From: Aphelocoma coerulescens
Lineage: Eukaryota > Chordata > Aves > Passeriformes > Corvidae
Direction of reading: 5' to 3'
Assembly: GCF_041296385.1 (NCBI RefSeq)
Contig: NW_027184078.1
Coordinates: forward strand, 806,001 to 870,000
DNA length: 64,000 bases
How positions within the stretch are numbered: the stretch's first letter is position 1; the number at the start of each line of letters is the position of its first letter. The position numbers were made by a program, and so were the translations under genes. The notes beneath the pieces were generated by a model, which was given only the letters and a program-made list of their open reading frames with translations, searched no databases and was not told the origin of the DNA. Below are positions 1 to 11,239 of this stretch, piece after piece.

Positions 1-1508
1 AACTTTGGAATGCTGCGGCTAACGGTGATAAAAATGCTGCACAAATGATTTCCTCCTGGAAAATAATTTTTGAAGCTTTAAGAGCTCACGAAAAATCTCT
101 TGCTAAAGATAATGGTAATAATAATAATCCCTTTGTTCCCCCACTGCAGAAGCAGAGCCTCAGAACTCTTTACAATTTGAAGAGACTGTGCCTCCTTCAC
201 CACAGGCTTCAACCCCCTTGCAACAAAAAGGGAGAAGGGCTCCTCACGATCTATAAAAAAATTTACCGCTGGCTACGATCCAGCTGACGGCAGCGAGGAT
301 GAAGGAGAGGATCCCTTTGACCCCCGGATCTATCGATCCTGAAAAAGAGCCAGATTTATTTCCCCCCGATCCTCACGAGACCTGGGTCCACTTGAAACAA
401 CAAGCATTAAAAGAAGGGGACTTAGACTTTGCAGACAAAATTGTGGCACCTGTCTTGTACATGGGACCAAGAAAATGGAATGCCCACTGGGAACAGATAT
501 CTTTCTCAGAGATCGAAGAGCTTCGACGGGCAGCCACAGAGCACAGTATCAGTTCACCGTATTTTGTGACCCTGCTAGATTCTGTGCTTGCAGCTCATAT
601 TATGACACCATATGATTTAAAAACACTGGCACATCTGCTGCTTTATGGGAAAAGGAGCAGGAAAAAGGTCTACAGGATCTGCTTCTAACTTATGTGGGTC
701 ATGCTAATCAGACCCTGGCGGCCCTCACAGTTAGACAGCTTATGGGAACGGGACCATATATCAACCCTAATGTCCAAGCCCGAGAGATTCCTCAGGAAGC
801 TCTTGAAGGAGTCCGAAACGCGTCTCGCCAAGCCTTCCTGAAGGTCCCTGATGCAAAAACACCTCAGAAATCATTTACGATCATTGTCCAGGGGCCTCAA
901 GAATCCTATATGCAGTTTATCGACCGTCTTAAGCAGGCGCTCAGACACCAAACTGATAATGCAGCAGCTCATGAAATTTTGCTTTTGAAGCTTGCTGTTG
1001 AGAATGCCAGCGCAGACTGTAAAATCTCCTTAAGTCTCTGCCTAACCAGAATCTGACTCTGGTCAAAATGATTGAGGCATGCAATCGTGTTGGCACCCTG
1101 GAACACCAATATTCAGCCACATCTGCAGGCCTTGCAGCCATGAGAGGGCCCCCTGCAACTTCAGGAGTCTGTTTCGGCTGCGGCAAACCCGGTCATTTGA
1201 GAAAGGACTGTTCTGCTCCAAAAAGAGATAAACCTAAAGCCACTCCTGTGTGCTCACAGTGCCACAGAGGCCCACGTTCTCCTAACCAATGTCGCTTTAA
1301 GTATGATTCTAAGCCTGCTCCAAGGATACCAGGGAAACAGGAACCACCACGGTGGTGCCACACTCCGACACGGATGCCTCAGCTGCCCCTGCAGGCGCCT
1401 GCTCCTCAGATGCCTGCTCCGCAGATGTCCAGCGGCAGTGTCCCTCAAGTCTTTGCCCAGCAACTGCAGGGAGTGCCGGATTGGACCCACACACCTCAAT
1501 CACAGTAA
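1..1508 (+). pseudogene. gag: ERV gag remnant (matrix, capsid, nucleocapsid)
   Basis: Fragments in successive frames start at 1, 299, 694 and 1068, implying at least three frameshifts. The capsid major homology region is visible near 889-948 (QGPQESYMQFIDRL). The nucleocapsid has one classical zinc knuckle, CX2CX4HX4C, at about 1168-1212 (CFGCGKPGHLRKDC). A second Cys pair follows near 1252 (CSQC) but lacks the normal His spacing, so it looks degenerate. A Pro/Gln-rich tail ends at the stop at 1506-1508. The start is outside or ambiguous at the left edge. Assignment to a retroviral Gag is firm; it is non-functional as a single frame. Confidence 0.85.
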
Positions 1509-1674
1509 CGTTAAACAATTCTTCTGTTCCTTTGCTCCCTACAGGAATTTTTGGACTGCTAGGGCCCCAAAAGAGCACCCTACTCTTAGGGAAGTCTTCA
1601 AACAGCCTTCCAGGACTTTCTGTTCTCTCTGTAGTTATGGACTTAAATTTTAAAGATGAACTTAAGATCATAGT

Positions 1675-2148
1675 TTGGACCCATGTTTTATCCCACAAGG
1701 TACCTGCATTGCTAAATTAATTCCTCTCCCACGATTCACCATCCTTTGTAGAAAAATATGGTACCAAGATGGGAGAATTTGGTTTTATAAGGACCCCACA
1801 AATACTACGGGCACAGTCAATTTTTCTGATAAGCGTCCTACCTGTCAGTGCACCCTGTCATTGCAGGGACAACAAATAACACTCACCGGTATTTTAGATA
1901 CCGGAGCTGATGTTACTGTCATTTCTCAAGATAAGTGGCCCCCTAAATGGGCCCTTATGGAGGTGCCCATGGCCCTCACCAGAATAGGAGGAAGCAGTCG
2001 CAGTTATCAAAGTCGCCATTTGATTCAAGTGACAGGACCAGAAAACCACCCAGCCTCTGTAAGGCCATTTGTTCTACCTGTGCCCATCGTGTTATGGGGA
2101 CAGGATGTACTCTCACAATGGGGTTTCAGAATTCAGTCGGATTTTTGA
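1675..2148 (+). pseudogene. pro: ERV protease remnant
   Basis: The open stretch contains the aspartic protease signature LDTGADVTVIS near 1890-1926 and the downstream flap and C-terminal helix-like segments. Retroviral proteases act as dimers that mature Gag and Pol. A TGA closes the frame at 2146-2148, after which sequence leading to the RT continues in another frame, as expected for a pro-pol frameshift or for decay. The region 1509-1674 between gag and this frame holds poorly conserved linker sequence. The catalytic triplet is intact here, but upstream frames are broken. Confidence 0.8.
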
Positions 2149-4868
2149 TAGGGACCATTGAGGCACGCAACACCCTGAAATTAACCTGGAAAACAGAGAC
2201 ACCCATTTGGGTGGATCAATGATCCCTGCCACTGCCTAAACTGCGTGCACTCACTGAATTGGTCCAGGAACAACTTCAAAAGGGACACATAGTCCCCTCT
2301 ACCAGTCCTTGGAATTCACCCGTGTTTGTTATTAAAAAACAATCTGGCAAGTGGCACTTGCTCCATGATCTCCGCAAAATTAATGCTGTTATGGAGGACA
2401 TGGGAGCCCTCCAGCCTGGTCTCCCATCTCCTACCATGATCCCCCGAAACTGGCACTTGACAGTCATTGATTTAAAAGACTGCTTTTTTGACATTCGCTT
2501 GCATCCTGATGATGCACCAAAATTTGTCTTTTCTGTCCCGAGCACCAATATGCAGGCACCCTTGCAAAGGTATCACTGGGTTGTCCTGCCCCAAGGCATG
2601 AAAAATAGCCCCACTATTTGCCAGTGGTTTGTTGCAAAAATCCTCAGTCCCATTTGCTTAGACATGCCTGACACTCTTTTGTATCACTATATGGATGACA
2701 TTTTAATTGCTGCAGAAAAACAAGAAGTCATGGAGAAAGCCTTAGCCCTTGTCAGTAAGGCTGTAACTCAAGCAGGACTTTGTGTTGCTCCTGAAAAAAT
2801 TCAGCGTGGATCCCCTTGGAAATACCTGGGCTGGTGAATTAGGACCCAGAGTATTTCTCCTCAGCCTTTACAAATTCAAACCAACATTTGTACTTTGCAT
2901 GATGCTCAGAAACTTTTGGGGACAATTAATTTGGTTCGTCCCCTGCTAGGAATCTCAAACGCAGACTTGAGCCCCCTGTTTGCTCTGTTAAAAGGAGAGC
3001 CTGATTTACTATCACCTTGGCAGCTTACACTGGAAGCTCGCCAAGCATTGCAAAAGGTAGCTGATGCTATCTCAAATCGGCAAGCAGCTCGTTGGGCTCC
3101 AGAGCTGCCCTTTTCTTTAATCATTTTAAATCCAGCTAAACAGCCTCATGCTTTAATTTTTCAGTGGGACCCTAACTTGCCAGACCCTTTATTAATTATT
3201 GAATGGATTTTTCTGCCACACCACATCTAAAACTGTCAGTACCTGACATGAAATGTTTGCTTTGCTCATTGTAAAAGCTAGACAGAGACTTGTTACACTT
3301 GCAGGTGTTGATTTCTGTTTGATTTGTTTGCCTGTTACTGCTGTTTATTTACAGTGGCTTTATCAACAGACCGAAGTGTTTCAGATGGCTCTCAGCGATT
3401 TCTCTGGACAGCTTTCCACACACCTCCCAAAACACAAGCTCGTGGCAGCAGGATTCAATCTCCTGACACAACCCAAAAGAAGCGAGGTTCCCTTGCAAGC
3501 ATAAACTGTTTTTACAGATAGGTCTGGTCACAGCCGTAAATCTGTGATGCTGTGGTGGGATTCGAATCTCAACCGATAGGACTCAGATGTCACCACTGTT
3601 TCAGGATCTCCTCAAATTGCTGAGTTAGCGGCCGTTGTACGAGCCTTTGAACGCTGGTCTGTTCCTTTTAACCTAATAGCTGATTCTGCTTATGTTGCAG
3701 GACTTGTAGAAAGAGCTGAAGCTGTTGTGTTGAAAGATGTGCCTAATGCAGATTTGTTTTATTGGTTACAACAGCTTGTTTTCCTTTTAGATAACAGACA
3801 AGAATCATATTTTGTAATGCATGTTAGATCTCACACTACCTTACCTGGTTTCATTGCAGAAGGGAACTGACAAGTGGATTTACTTACGCTACCTGCGCAA
3901 GTAGTGCCTGATCGCTTTTCCCAAGCAAAAATCAGCCACTCATTTTCTCATCAAAATGCTGCTGCACTTGCGAGAACTTTTGCTTTGTCTTCTCGCCAAG
4001 CCTCTAACATTGTGGCTGTGTGCCCAGACTGTCAAAGACACTCCTTTCCCTCTCTTGCTGCAGGTGTTAACCCTAGAGGACTCCAGAGCCTTGAAATTTT
4101 GCAAACAGATGTTACTCATTTTCTCGAATTTGGCAGACTTAAATATATACACTCCTCTATAGACACCTTTTCAGGTGCCCTGTTTGCATCCTGTCATACA
4201 GGAGAATTGGCAAAAGATGTTTGCCGTCATTTCGCAAGTGCCTTTGCAGTCTTGGGAATTCTTTCACAGATTAAAACTGATAATGGTCCAGTGTATATCT
4301 CGCAGAGAGTTGCAAATTTTCTTGCCCTTTGGGGAGTGATACACAAGACAGGGATTCCTCATTCCTCCACAGGCCAAGCTATTATTGAGTGAGCCCATGT
4401 TCACTAAAACGTCTTTTATTACAACAGAAAGGGGGAATAGGGAATGCTACCCCAGCCAAACGCTTACAGAAAGCATTGTATGTGTTTAACTTTTTAAATT
4501 GTTCCCTGATGGATCCCAACCCTCCAATTGTAAGGCACTTCGGCAGTAACCGACAGTTGGAGGTTAAAGAGAAGGCCCCAGTCCTTGTTAAAGACCCAGA
4601 AACAGGTAAGATCCTGGGACCTTATCCCCTCATCACATGGGGAAGGGGTTTTGCCTGTGTTTCTACAGAGAATGGCCTGAGGTGGATCCCAGCCAAGAGC
4701 GTGAGACCCTTCAGAGAATCCTTAAAAGCTTCTCCTGAGGACTTTGAAGATCTCGATCACCCTGGCACACTATCAGCAGAGACCCCGGCCATCCCAGCCT
4801 CTGCCTCAGCTCCAGAGACCACAGAGGACACCTCGCCCCAAACATCAGCTCGGCCAGCTTCTACTTGA
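2149..4868 (+). pseudogene. pol: ERV pol remnant (RT, RNase H, integrase)
   Basis: The RT block (about 2223-3230) carries the YMDD catalytic motif at 2688-2699 and fingers/palm motifs. In-frame TGA stops lie at 2220-2222 and 2835-2837. About 3230-3600 is strongly degraded. RNase H sequence is seen at about 3600-3870, ending just before a stop near 3868. Integrase (about 3874-4392) shows His/Cys zinc residues (CPDC near 4024), and the catalytic residues in QTDV, KTDNGP and the Glu of TGQAIIE. A TGA at 4390-4392 follows immediately, and the C-terminal integrase region continues in another frame to 4868 with a Ser/Pro/Thr tail. Several stops and frameshifts make this inactive. Confidence 0.88.
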
Positions 4869-5163
4869 CTACAGGGGACTTATTGACTTTACACCACTTT
4901 TTAATTTCCAGGGACGACCCACCCCAGCAGAAGTACAAAATACAATTGCAGCTCAAGTCTCTCTTTGTGAACAGTACTGGAAACAGTTTAAAGAGAAAAT
5001 TGGACTTGAGAGCAACCCTATTCCTTGTTTTATTTGCAAAAATTATTCTCATCAAGCGTGGGTTTTGTGTCGGTGTCGAAAGTGTCAGAAGCAGTATCGC
5101 ATCGCCGCCGTGGCCACTGTCCGCAGCGTGATCCTTTGTGATATTCTTATGATAATTGTGTAG
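4862..5163 (+). other. Uncharacterised ORF between ERV pol and env
   Basis: About 100 codons stay open between the pol tail and the env ATG, ending at TAG 5161-5163, 27 bases before env. The product would hold a Cys cluster (CFICKNYSHQAW, then CRCRKC) followed by a hydrophobic C-terminus (VILCDILMIIV). I do not recognise it. It could be an env leader, an accessory ORF of this ERV lineage, or chance openness. It has no ATG of its own at its left end; the frame is shared with sequence overlapping the end of pol. Confidence 0.35.
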
Positions 5164-5190
5164 CACAAAGGATCACACTGTGGAAAGAGT

Positions 5191-6638
5191 ATGGCTGGCT
5201 TCCACAATGGTATCTTTGGGAGCCAGACCTGCCTTCTCAGGCTGGTCCTCTTAGCAGGACTCCTTCTCGACGACGGAGAGGTGGCAGCAATGCCACCCCT
5301 CCCAGAACACAATGTTTGGCTTACGCTAGCTGAATCCTTAAATGAGTCTACGCTGTGCCTGTTCGTGACCTCCCCTGGTGCCCCTTTCCAAACCTGTTTA
5401 GTGGCTATGCCCTTAATGAAAAGTGAATGGGATACCTTATTCAATTTGACGGTTCATAGGGAGTGTACTGCCATGGGCCGAACTGAGCCAACCTGGTGGT
5501 GCCAGGAAAGTTGGTGAAAAAAAGCTGGTGAATCAGCCGGATGGTACTTTTCTAACGACAGGGGTTTAGGAGGAAATAAGGTCCTTCATTTTCCCCCTCT
5601 CCCTATGCAGCCCCAAGAATTGGATATTTTTGGATCCACGCAGTCTTTCGCATGTTTTGATTTAAACTATACTAACCGCCCCAGCAGAAAATTTGGCTTA
5701 GATGTTTCAGGAACAGGAGTTTACACCAATGCTTCTGCCTGGTGTAATCAGACATTGCCCCAGCCAGTCACTCCTGGAAGTGATGCTATTGGACTGCTGG
5801 ACAATATATTTTTGATATGTGGGAACAGAGCATGGAAAGGAATACCAGGCAGAGCTATAGGAGGTCCTTGCACTTTCGGGCGACTAACTATGTTTCACTC
5901 GTTTTGAGGAAATTTGCCATCTCTGCGTAAACTGGTGCGAGCAAAACGCAGCACACACACATATAGCCAAGATTGTGATGATAATCTTCAATCTTGGAAC
6001 TAGGAGCTCGAGTGTTTGCATCTATCATTCCATCTATTGGAAAGGCACATGCCCTGAAAACCTTGAATAACCTTGGCTGCTGGCTTGCAAAACAAACTAA
6101 TGCTACTAGCTCTGCCTTAACAGGCTTATTAACAGATGTAGATAGCGTGAGACGTGCTACACTGCAGAATAGAGCTGCAATTGACTTTTTGCTTTTAGCA
6201 CATGGACACGGCTGTGATGAATTTGAAGGCTTATGCTGCATGAACCTGTCTGATCATTCCCAGTCTATTCATGCTAACATCCAAGCCCTTCGAGATAGTG
6301 TTAGCAAACTGAGAGTTGAAAATGGTAGTGACTGGCTTGGAAGCATACTTGGAGGATGGGGACTTACTGGCTGGCTCAAGCATTTAGCTAAAGCAGGAAT
6401 TTATACTTTAGCCATGCTGTTGCTTATGATGTTTTGTCTGCCATGTGTTTTGCAATGTGTTCAGAGACTGATCGATAAGTCAACAAAGGAAATTCTACTC
6501 GTGGATAAGAAAGGGGGAGATGTGGACATACAGCTAGAAAGCAGAAGTGAGAGCACTGCTAAACTCATGTCAGAAGTAGACGCGCTAACGCTGCTTGGCC
6601 GCACACCGTGGCAGGCAGTATGGCCTATAATGAAATAG
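5191..6638 (+). pseudogene. env: ERV envelope remnant (SU and TM)
   Basis: The ATG at 5191 opens a signal-peptide-like hydrophobic stretch (LLRLVLLAGLLL). The surface region has several N-X-S/T sites and paired cysteines, and is interrupted by TGA at 5515-5517 and 5905-5907. A furin-like RAKR site is encoded at 5938-5949. The frame then shifts near 5990 into an open transmembrane subunit to TAA at 6636-6638, with a fusion-peptide-like segment, a CX6CC motif (CDEFEGLCC, about 6215-6241), a membrane anchor (LAMLLLMMFCLPCVLQCV) and a cytoplasmic tail. The TM part (about 210 codons) is the longest intact piece of the provirus. As a whole it is a pseudogene. Confidence 0.87.
6508..6520 (+). promoter_or_regulatory. 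Probable polypurine tract
   Basis: The purine run AAGAAAGGGGGAG lies inside the env tail, immediately before a TG dinucleotide that could start U3. This is where plus-strand DNA synthesis would be primed in a retrovirus. Its location means the last roughly 38 codons of env lie in U3. Confidence 0.6.
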
Positions 6639-6866
6639 TCAGCATAAAAGGCATGCTTGGTATGTACCTGTGATAATTAGTGCTAGCTTTTAGTTTTGCA
6701 ATGTTATTAAGAAACATAGATATGGTTGTTATAGTGATTGCTGCTTATATAACTGCTTATATAACTGCTAAAAGGTATAAATACTCAGCTCTGTATCAAT
6801 AAAATCAGCTTATTGCATCCAAGCAATTTGCCCCGTCTCTTTCATCGCTGACCATCTCGCAACACA
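6522..6866 (+). repeat. 3' LTR of the ERV
   Basis: The segment starts with TGTGGACA after the polypurine tract and ends in CA near 6866. It holds a TATA box (TATAAATA, 6776-6783) and a polyadenylation signal (AATAAA, 6798-6803), so R would be very short. Length (about 345 bp) is normal for an alpha/beta-like avian LTR. The exact right end is uncertain by a few bases, because no second LTR or target-site duplication is available to align. Confidence 0.65.
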
Positions 6867-7330
6867 GCTTTTATATAGCTTTTATGTATCCTCAGTACTC
6901 TTAGCATGCATACTTCAATTCCTTAAGTCCGATAACTTAGCATAGTCCTAGTATTCTGTTAAGCCAGGAGACCAAACATCCTGGAGGCCTCGCAGCTGGA
7001 GGCCACAAAGCCCTACGCTATCCTGAGAAACCAAGGTCCTCTCTAGAACACATCCTGTAAACTAAGATTAGGCCCATCCAGGGGAGAATTCCTCGAGATG
7101 GGGGAATATCATGCTATTCATTCAAGCCTCTCATTGAAGAATCTTTGTTAGATACGCTAATTTGCAATGTCTATAAATTGTATACATGATCTATTGTGTG
7201 TGTGCATTTTGGCACATTCTACCTTGGCGAAGTGGTGCACCATAAGGATCCTTATTAAATACCGAGGTAAAAACCCTTTTTTCCCTTAACCGTGTCTGGC
7301 TCTTAATTTTTTAGACCAGGAAAAGGCATC
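6867..7330. repeat. LTR-like or other retroelement-derived sequence
   Basis: This is non-coding AT-rich sequence. An ATTAAA-type signal at about 7255 is followed by a pyrimidine-rich segment around 7275-7315, a layout like the R/U5 end of an LTR. I cannot define both ends or a matching internal region. It may be another solo LTR or old unique sequence. Confidence 0.3.
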
Positions 7331-8789
7331 ACAGAGGTGCTTCAGTTCCTTCACACTGCCATGGCCACAGCAAGTCCTTGCACCATTGCTTTGGGTGGTT
7401 CCTTGTGTTTGCCCACTCCCCTCAGAGTTTGTTCCTGCTCCAGTTATCAGCTCCTGTGCTGCCTTTCCCACCCCGCTGGAAATCTCCGTGTCCAGTCGTG
7501 TGCTCCTGGAAGTCCAGCTGCTCTCCCCATGCAGTTCTCGGCTGGTGCCAGCACGCAGAGGCTTCGCTTGTGCGCTGTTGGCTCTGCTGGTCCACACCAC
7601 TGACCAGATGGTGGAAGGATCTCGGACGAGTTCCCTGTTTGTACAGAAAATCACACTATGAAAAGCCAGTGTCCATAAAGGAGACAGAAGAGTCCTGCAA
7701 CTTTATTTGAATAAAGGGACAGAATGCACTGGAGCGCATGCCCGTAGGGTTTTCTCTCTCAAGGTTTTGGACGATGCAGCCTCCTTTTATTCTAAACTCC
7801 CGGCTGCATGTTGCCCTATTCTTTTCCCCACTGGCTGGGGTACTAGGAAGGTACAACCTTCCTGAACTGCCTACCACATGCCGCCCCTTGAACCTGTCAT
7901 TTTCTCCCGAAGTTCAGAAACTCAGGCTTGTGCGGACCCATTTGTCTGTTTCAGGAGTCAAACTGTCTGGGTTCTGTAACAAACCTGCGGCTGGAAGTTG
8001 GTAGAGACATTAGGACTCATTTAAAAGACATTGACACACATACCTTCACCCATTAAATTCTTTGTAAAGACATTAGCACACATCTTTCCTATCAATAACA
8101 ACCATTAAACCCATATAAACAAACATTACATTCTAGGCTTATTATTTTCGTGAATTCCTGTCTGTGCTGAGCTTATAGGAATAAGTTTAGGCTTATTCCA
8201 AAATTTTAAGTCCGTGTTTCCTGCTAAAGTCCATAGCGTTGCTCTAGCTTGTGTAAGATAAATTGTAAGTCGTCTTCTTGTTTCTTTCTTTTCCAATCTC
8301 ACCTGCTTAACCATGATCTTCTGGGCTCCTATTCTTTGACTAGCAGCTGCCAGGTTTGGGCTCACTGGCAGGCTGCTCACCTGCATTCTCTCTGCTCCCA
8401 ATTAACCTGATAAAACAGGGAATAAGACAAGGTACAAGCAATAGTTCCACAAAAGCACAGTTACTAGGACCAAAATTATAATCCAGGCAGTGGAATTTAA
8501 GCTCTTTTTTGTTTTTTTTTCCTTCTCTTTTTTTCTTCTCTGGCCACAAGCACCCCCTCTATCCCTCCTTTCCATCAAGGTCTGGTATGACGTATTTCCA
8601 CCGCTCAACACCTGATGGTTTTTTCCTCCTCCTCTGTAAACAGCAGGATTTTTATATCTTTTACTTCATTGCTAGGTATTAAAGCAAGAATTCTGTTTTC
8701 TTTTTCCATGGTGGCCTCCTTATCTAGTTCATCAGCCAACTGACAATGTCAGCCAGGGATGGCCTGGATGCCTGCAAGCTGCAGCAGTG
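7331..8789. other. No recognisable gene; one weak minus-strand reading frame
   Basis: Nothing firmly assignable. On the minus strand 8611-8126 is a 162-codon frame with a single stop (8402-8404). It encodes a Lys/Arg-rich stretch, one strong hydrophobic segment (WIIILVLVTVLLWNYCLYL) and a further soluble-looking part. It could be a decayed retroelement membrane-protein leader in reverse orientation, but no family is recognised. Confidence 0.4.
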
Positions 8790-9313
8790 TCATAAATGTA
8801 TTGTGATGTTGGCTTTTTGCATGTTACATAATTGTTATGAATGTATTGTGATGTTGGCTTTTTTTTTCATGTTCCTTAATGTTAGAAAAACTTGACCCAG
8901 GTTCTGTAATGTAATACATGATATAGAATGTCTATTGTTTCTGTAGTCAATTTAGAAAAGATAGGCAGAGAAAGCCTTCACATTCCTGGAGTATCTTATC
9001 AGAGAAGAAGCGAAACCAGAAACCAGAGAGAGAAGAATTGATGGAGGGAGCAGAGATGGAATGGAGCCAAGGAGGAAGATAAGGCAGATGGGATGATACA
9101 CAGAAACGCCAAAGGATTTATGAATCATGCATGATTGTGATGAATATGCAATAAGAGATGTACTTTTAAAGATGATCTTTTGGATGTAGAGGTGTGCCTT
9201 TGACTCTCTGCCAAAGCACCCAGCTGTAACACCCTTTTTGCTATTGTCTCCTAATTGTCCCTTTTATTAAACTTTCCTTAAAATTTTACTAAGAGTGAAC
9301 CTTGTTTTTCACA
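8790..9313 (+). repeat. LTR of a gammaretrovirus-like element
   Basis: The segment starts with TGTCATAAATG and ends in TTTTTCACA, giving TG...CA ends. U3 has an imperfect tandem repeat, about 45 bp, of a block containing GTATTGTGATGTTGG (near 8796 and 8838). ATTAAA near 9265 can serve as polyadenylation signal. The LTR is directly followed by internal pol sequence rather than by a primer-binding site, so the element is rearranged. Confidence 0.6.
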
Positions 9314-10880
9314 GCAGCAACTATTCTCCTCATGCAAGAAGCCAGGAAATTGACTTTGGGACAAAAGATAATAGTGTATACTCCCCATGCTGTAAGCACT
9401 GTGTAAGGCCAAAAAGGGGGACATTGGCTTTCCCTGAGCCATATGCTGAAATACCTGACTGTTCTAATGGAGCAAGAAGATGTGGAGTTGAAAGTCACCA
9501 CAGCAGTAAACTCAGCCCAGTTCCTGAACAGCCCGATGCAAGGAGAAGAGCACCTAAATTGAGCAAGTTTATGCAAGCTGACCAGACCTGCAAGATGCAC
9601 CCACTGAAGATCCAGAGACAGAAGTAGCTTTGTGCAAGATGGAAAGCAAAGAGCCGGCTATGCCAATGTCATGTCAACCGAGGTAAGAGAAGCTGCACCG
9701 CTGCCTGTGGACACAGCACAAAGGGTAAAACTCATAACATTACAAAGAGACAATTAGCAGCAGGAAAATGAGTAAAAACATATAGACTGACTCGAAATGT
9801 GCCTTTAGCATTGAGCCATAAGGTTAGAGAGAGGTCTATTAACAGCACAGGGATTTCCAATTCTATATAAACAAGAAATATTGTCCCTCCTTGTTGCTAT
9901 CCAGCTGCCCAGAGAAGTGGCCCTACTACACTGCAAAGCACACCAACAAGGGGATTCCCAAATTCATGCAGGGAACAGGTTTGCAGATAAAGCTGCACAA
10001 GAGGCTGCACAACAAGGTATCCTGTGTTAATACCTGAGAAAGCTATTTCACTTCCAGAAGTTAGACCTGGTCATAGCCAGGCAGATTTAAAATTAGCTGC
10101 TTATCTAAAAGCCCAGAATAAAGAGGGTGGATGGCTAGTAACTCCTAATAACCAGGTCATAGTCCCACCACAGCTAATATTAGAAATTGTTCAGGAGAAA
10201 CACCACCAAACCCACTGGGATTTCGGTGCTATGGTGACAAGTCTATGGACTCAGATACTCAGTGTCCATATGACAAATACCAAGTCTGTTACAGAAAAAT
10301 GCCTGATATATCTTAAAAATAATCCTTTCAATTAAAGAAACTGCATCCAGGGATCACTAAAAGAGGAAACACTCCTGGAGATTACTGGCAAATTGATTTT
10401 TCTGAGCTGCCACACCAACAAGGATACAGGTATCTCCTAGTATTAGTGCATACCTTTTCTGGGTGGCCAGAAGCTTTCCCCTGCTGCATCAACAAGGCTA
10501 GGGAAGTAACCAAGATACTTTTCAAAGAGATCATAGCCAGGTTTGGGGTGCCTTTACAGATGTCATCTGATAGAGGATCTCATTTAGTATTTAAAATGCT
10601 ATAGCCACTCCATAAGCAATTTCATTGGGGAAATCCCAAAATTAATTAGAAGGTTTATCTTTCTCTCAGAAGTTCTTACCCTCGACCCCAGTTCATTCAT
10701 TTCAGCCCAGAGATCAAGTACACATCAGGAACAGTGGACCTTATCTAGTTCTGGTGATTACAAGAATGGCAGTGAAAGTGAAAAGACTTAATTCCTGGAT
10801 TCATTGCACCAGAATTAAGAAAGCTCTCCAACTCCAGGAGAAACACCGGACAGTGAAAAACATCGGAGTCCTGAGGCTGA
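9314..10880 (+). pseudogene. pol: Gammaretrovirus-like pol fragment (RT end, RNase H, integrase)
   Basis: Translation in shifting frames shows, in order: the RT connection region (LTLGQKIIVYTPHAV near 9345), RNase H (DGKQRAGYA near 9640 and the CKAHQQGDSQ / GNRFADKAAQEAA segment near 9935-10015), the integrase zinc region (about 10024-10320, His pair near EKHHQTHWD) and the integrase core (GDYWQIDFSELP near 10385; FGVPLQMSSDRGSH near 10542-10580). The C-terminal part fades near 10880. Many stops and frameshifts are present. Gag, the early RT and env are missing. This lineage differs from the ERV at the left edge. Confidence 0.85.
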
Positions 10881-11239
10881 AAATTTAGAAGATATCTGTA
10901 GACAAGTCCCCACATTCCTGCATTCCTGGAGCTCTGCTGCTGAGGAGCACATCTGGTGCAGGAGCTGGGTTTGCAGCTGCAGTTCCAGAGGCAGACGGAC
11001 ATGCAGGTTGGGATGCAGGCTGAGCTCTGGCTGGGAACCCGGAGAGACCAGAAGCCATGCACTGCCAACCTTTGTAACAAAGGACAGAAACCCAGTGACC
11101 GCAGCGAGGTGGATGGACGCTGAGAGACAAAGCAGGGGCCCTGAGCTGCCAAACCTGGTGGATAACAAAGGAGACCAAGGCCTGTGATGCCAGAGAGGTG
11201 CATGGACACGGAGACACCCAGCAGGAGCGGAAGGCTCAG
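10881..11239. other. No recognisable gene
   Basis: Between the pol remnant and the minisatellite I see only short chance frames and no RNA gene or repeat. Confidence 0.5.

Larger units (their letters stand above)
1..6866 (+). mobile_element. Decayed endogenous retrovirus, 5' end outside window
   Basis: A provirus in gag-pro-pol-env-LTR order occupies the left edge. Gag, protease, reverse transcriptase, RNase H, integrase, Env surface and transmembrane regions are all recognisable but are broken by several stops and frameshifts, so no large protein can be made as a single reading frame. The Cys-His box, DTGA protease, YMDD polymerase and zinc/D,D,E integrase suggest a class II (alpha/beta-like) core, while the transmembrane subunit has an immunosuppressive-like segment with a CX6CC motif of the avian alpharetrovirus/gamma type. 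The 5' LTR and primer-binding site lie left of position 1, so age cannot be estimated from LTR divergence here. Confidence 0.9.

Noticed and set aside
3545..3590. tRNA T-arm-like GGGATTCGAATCTC in the ERV pol region
   Set aside because: No acceptor, D or anticodon arm can be formed around it; chance match.
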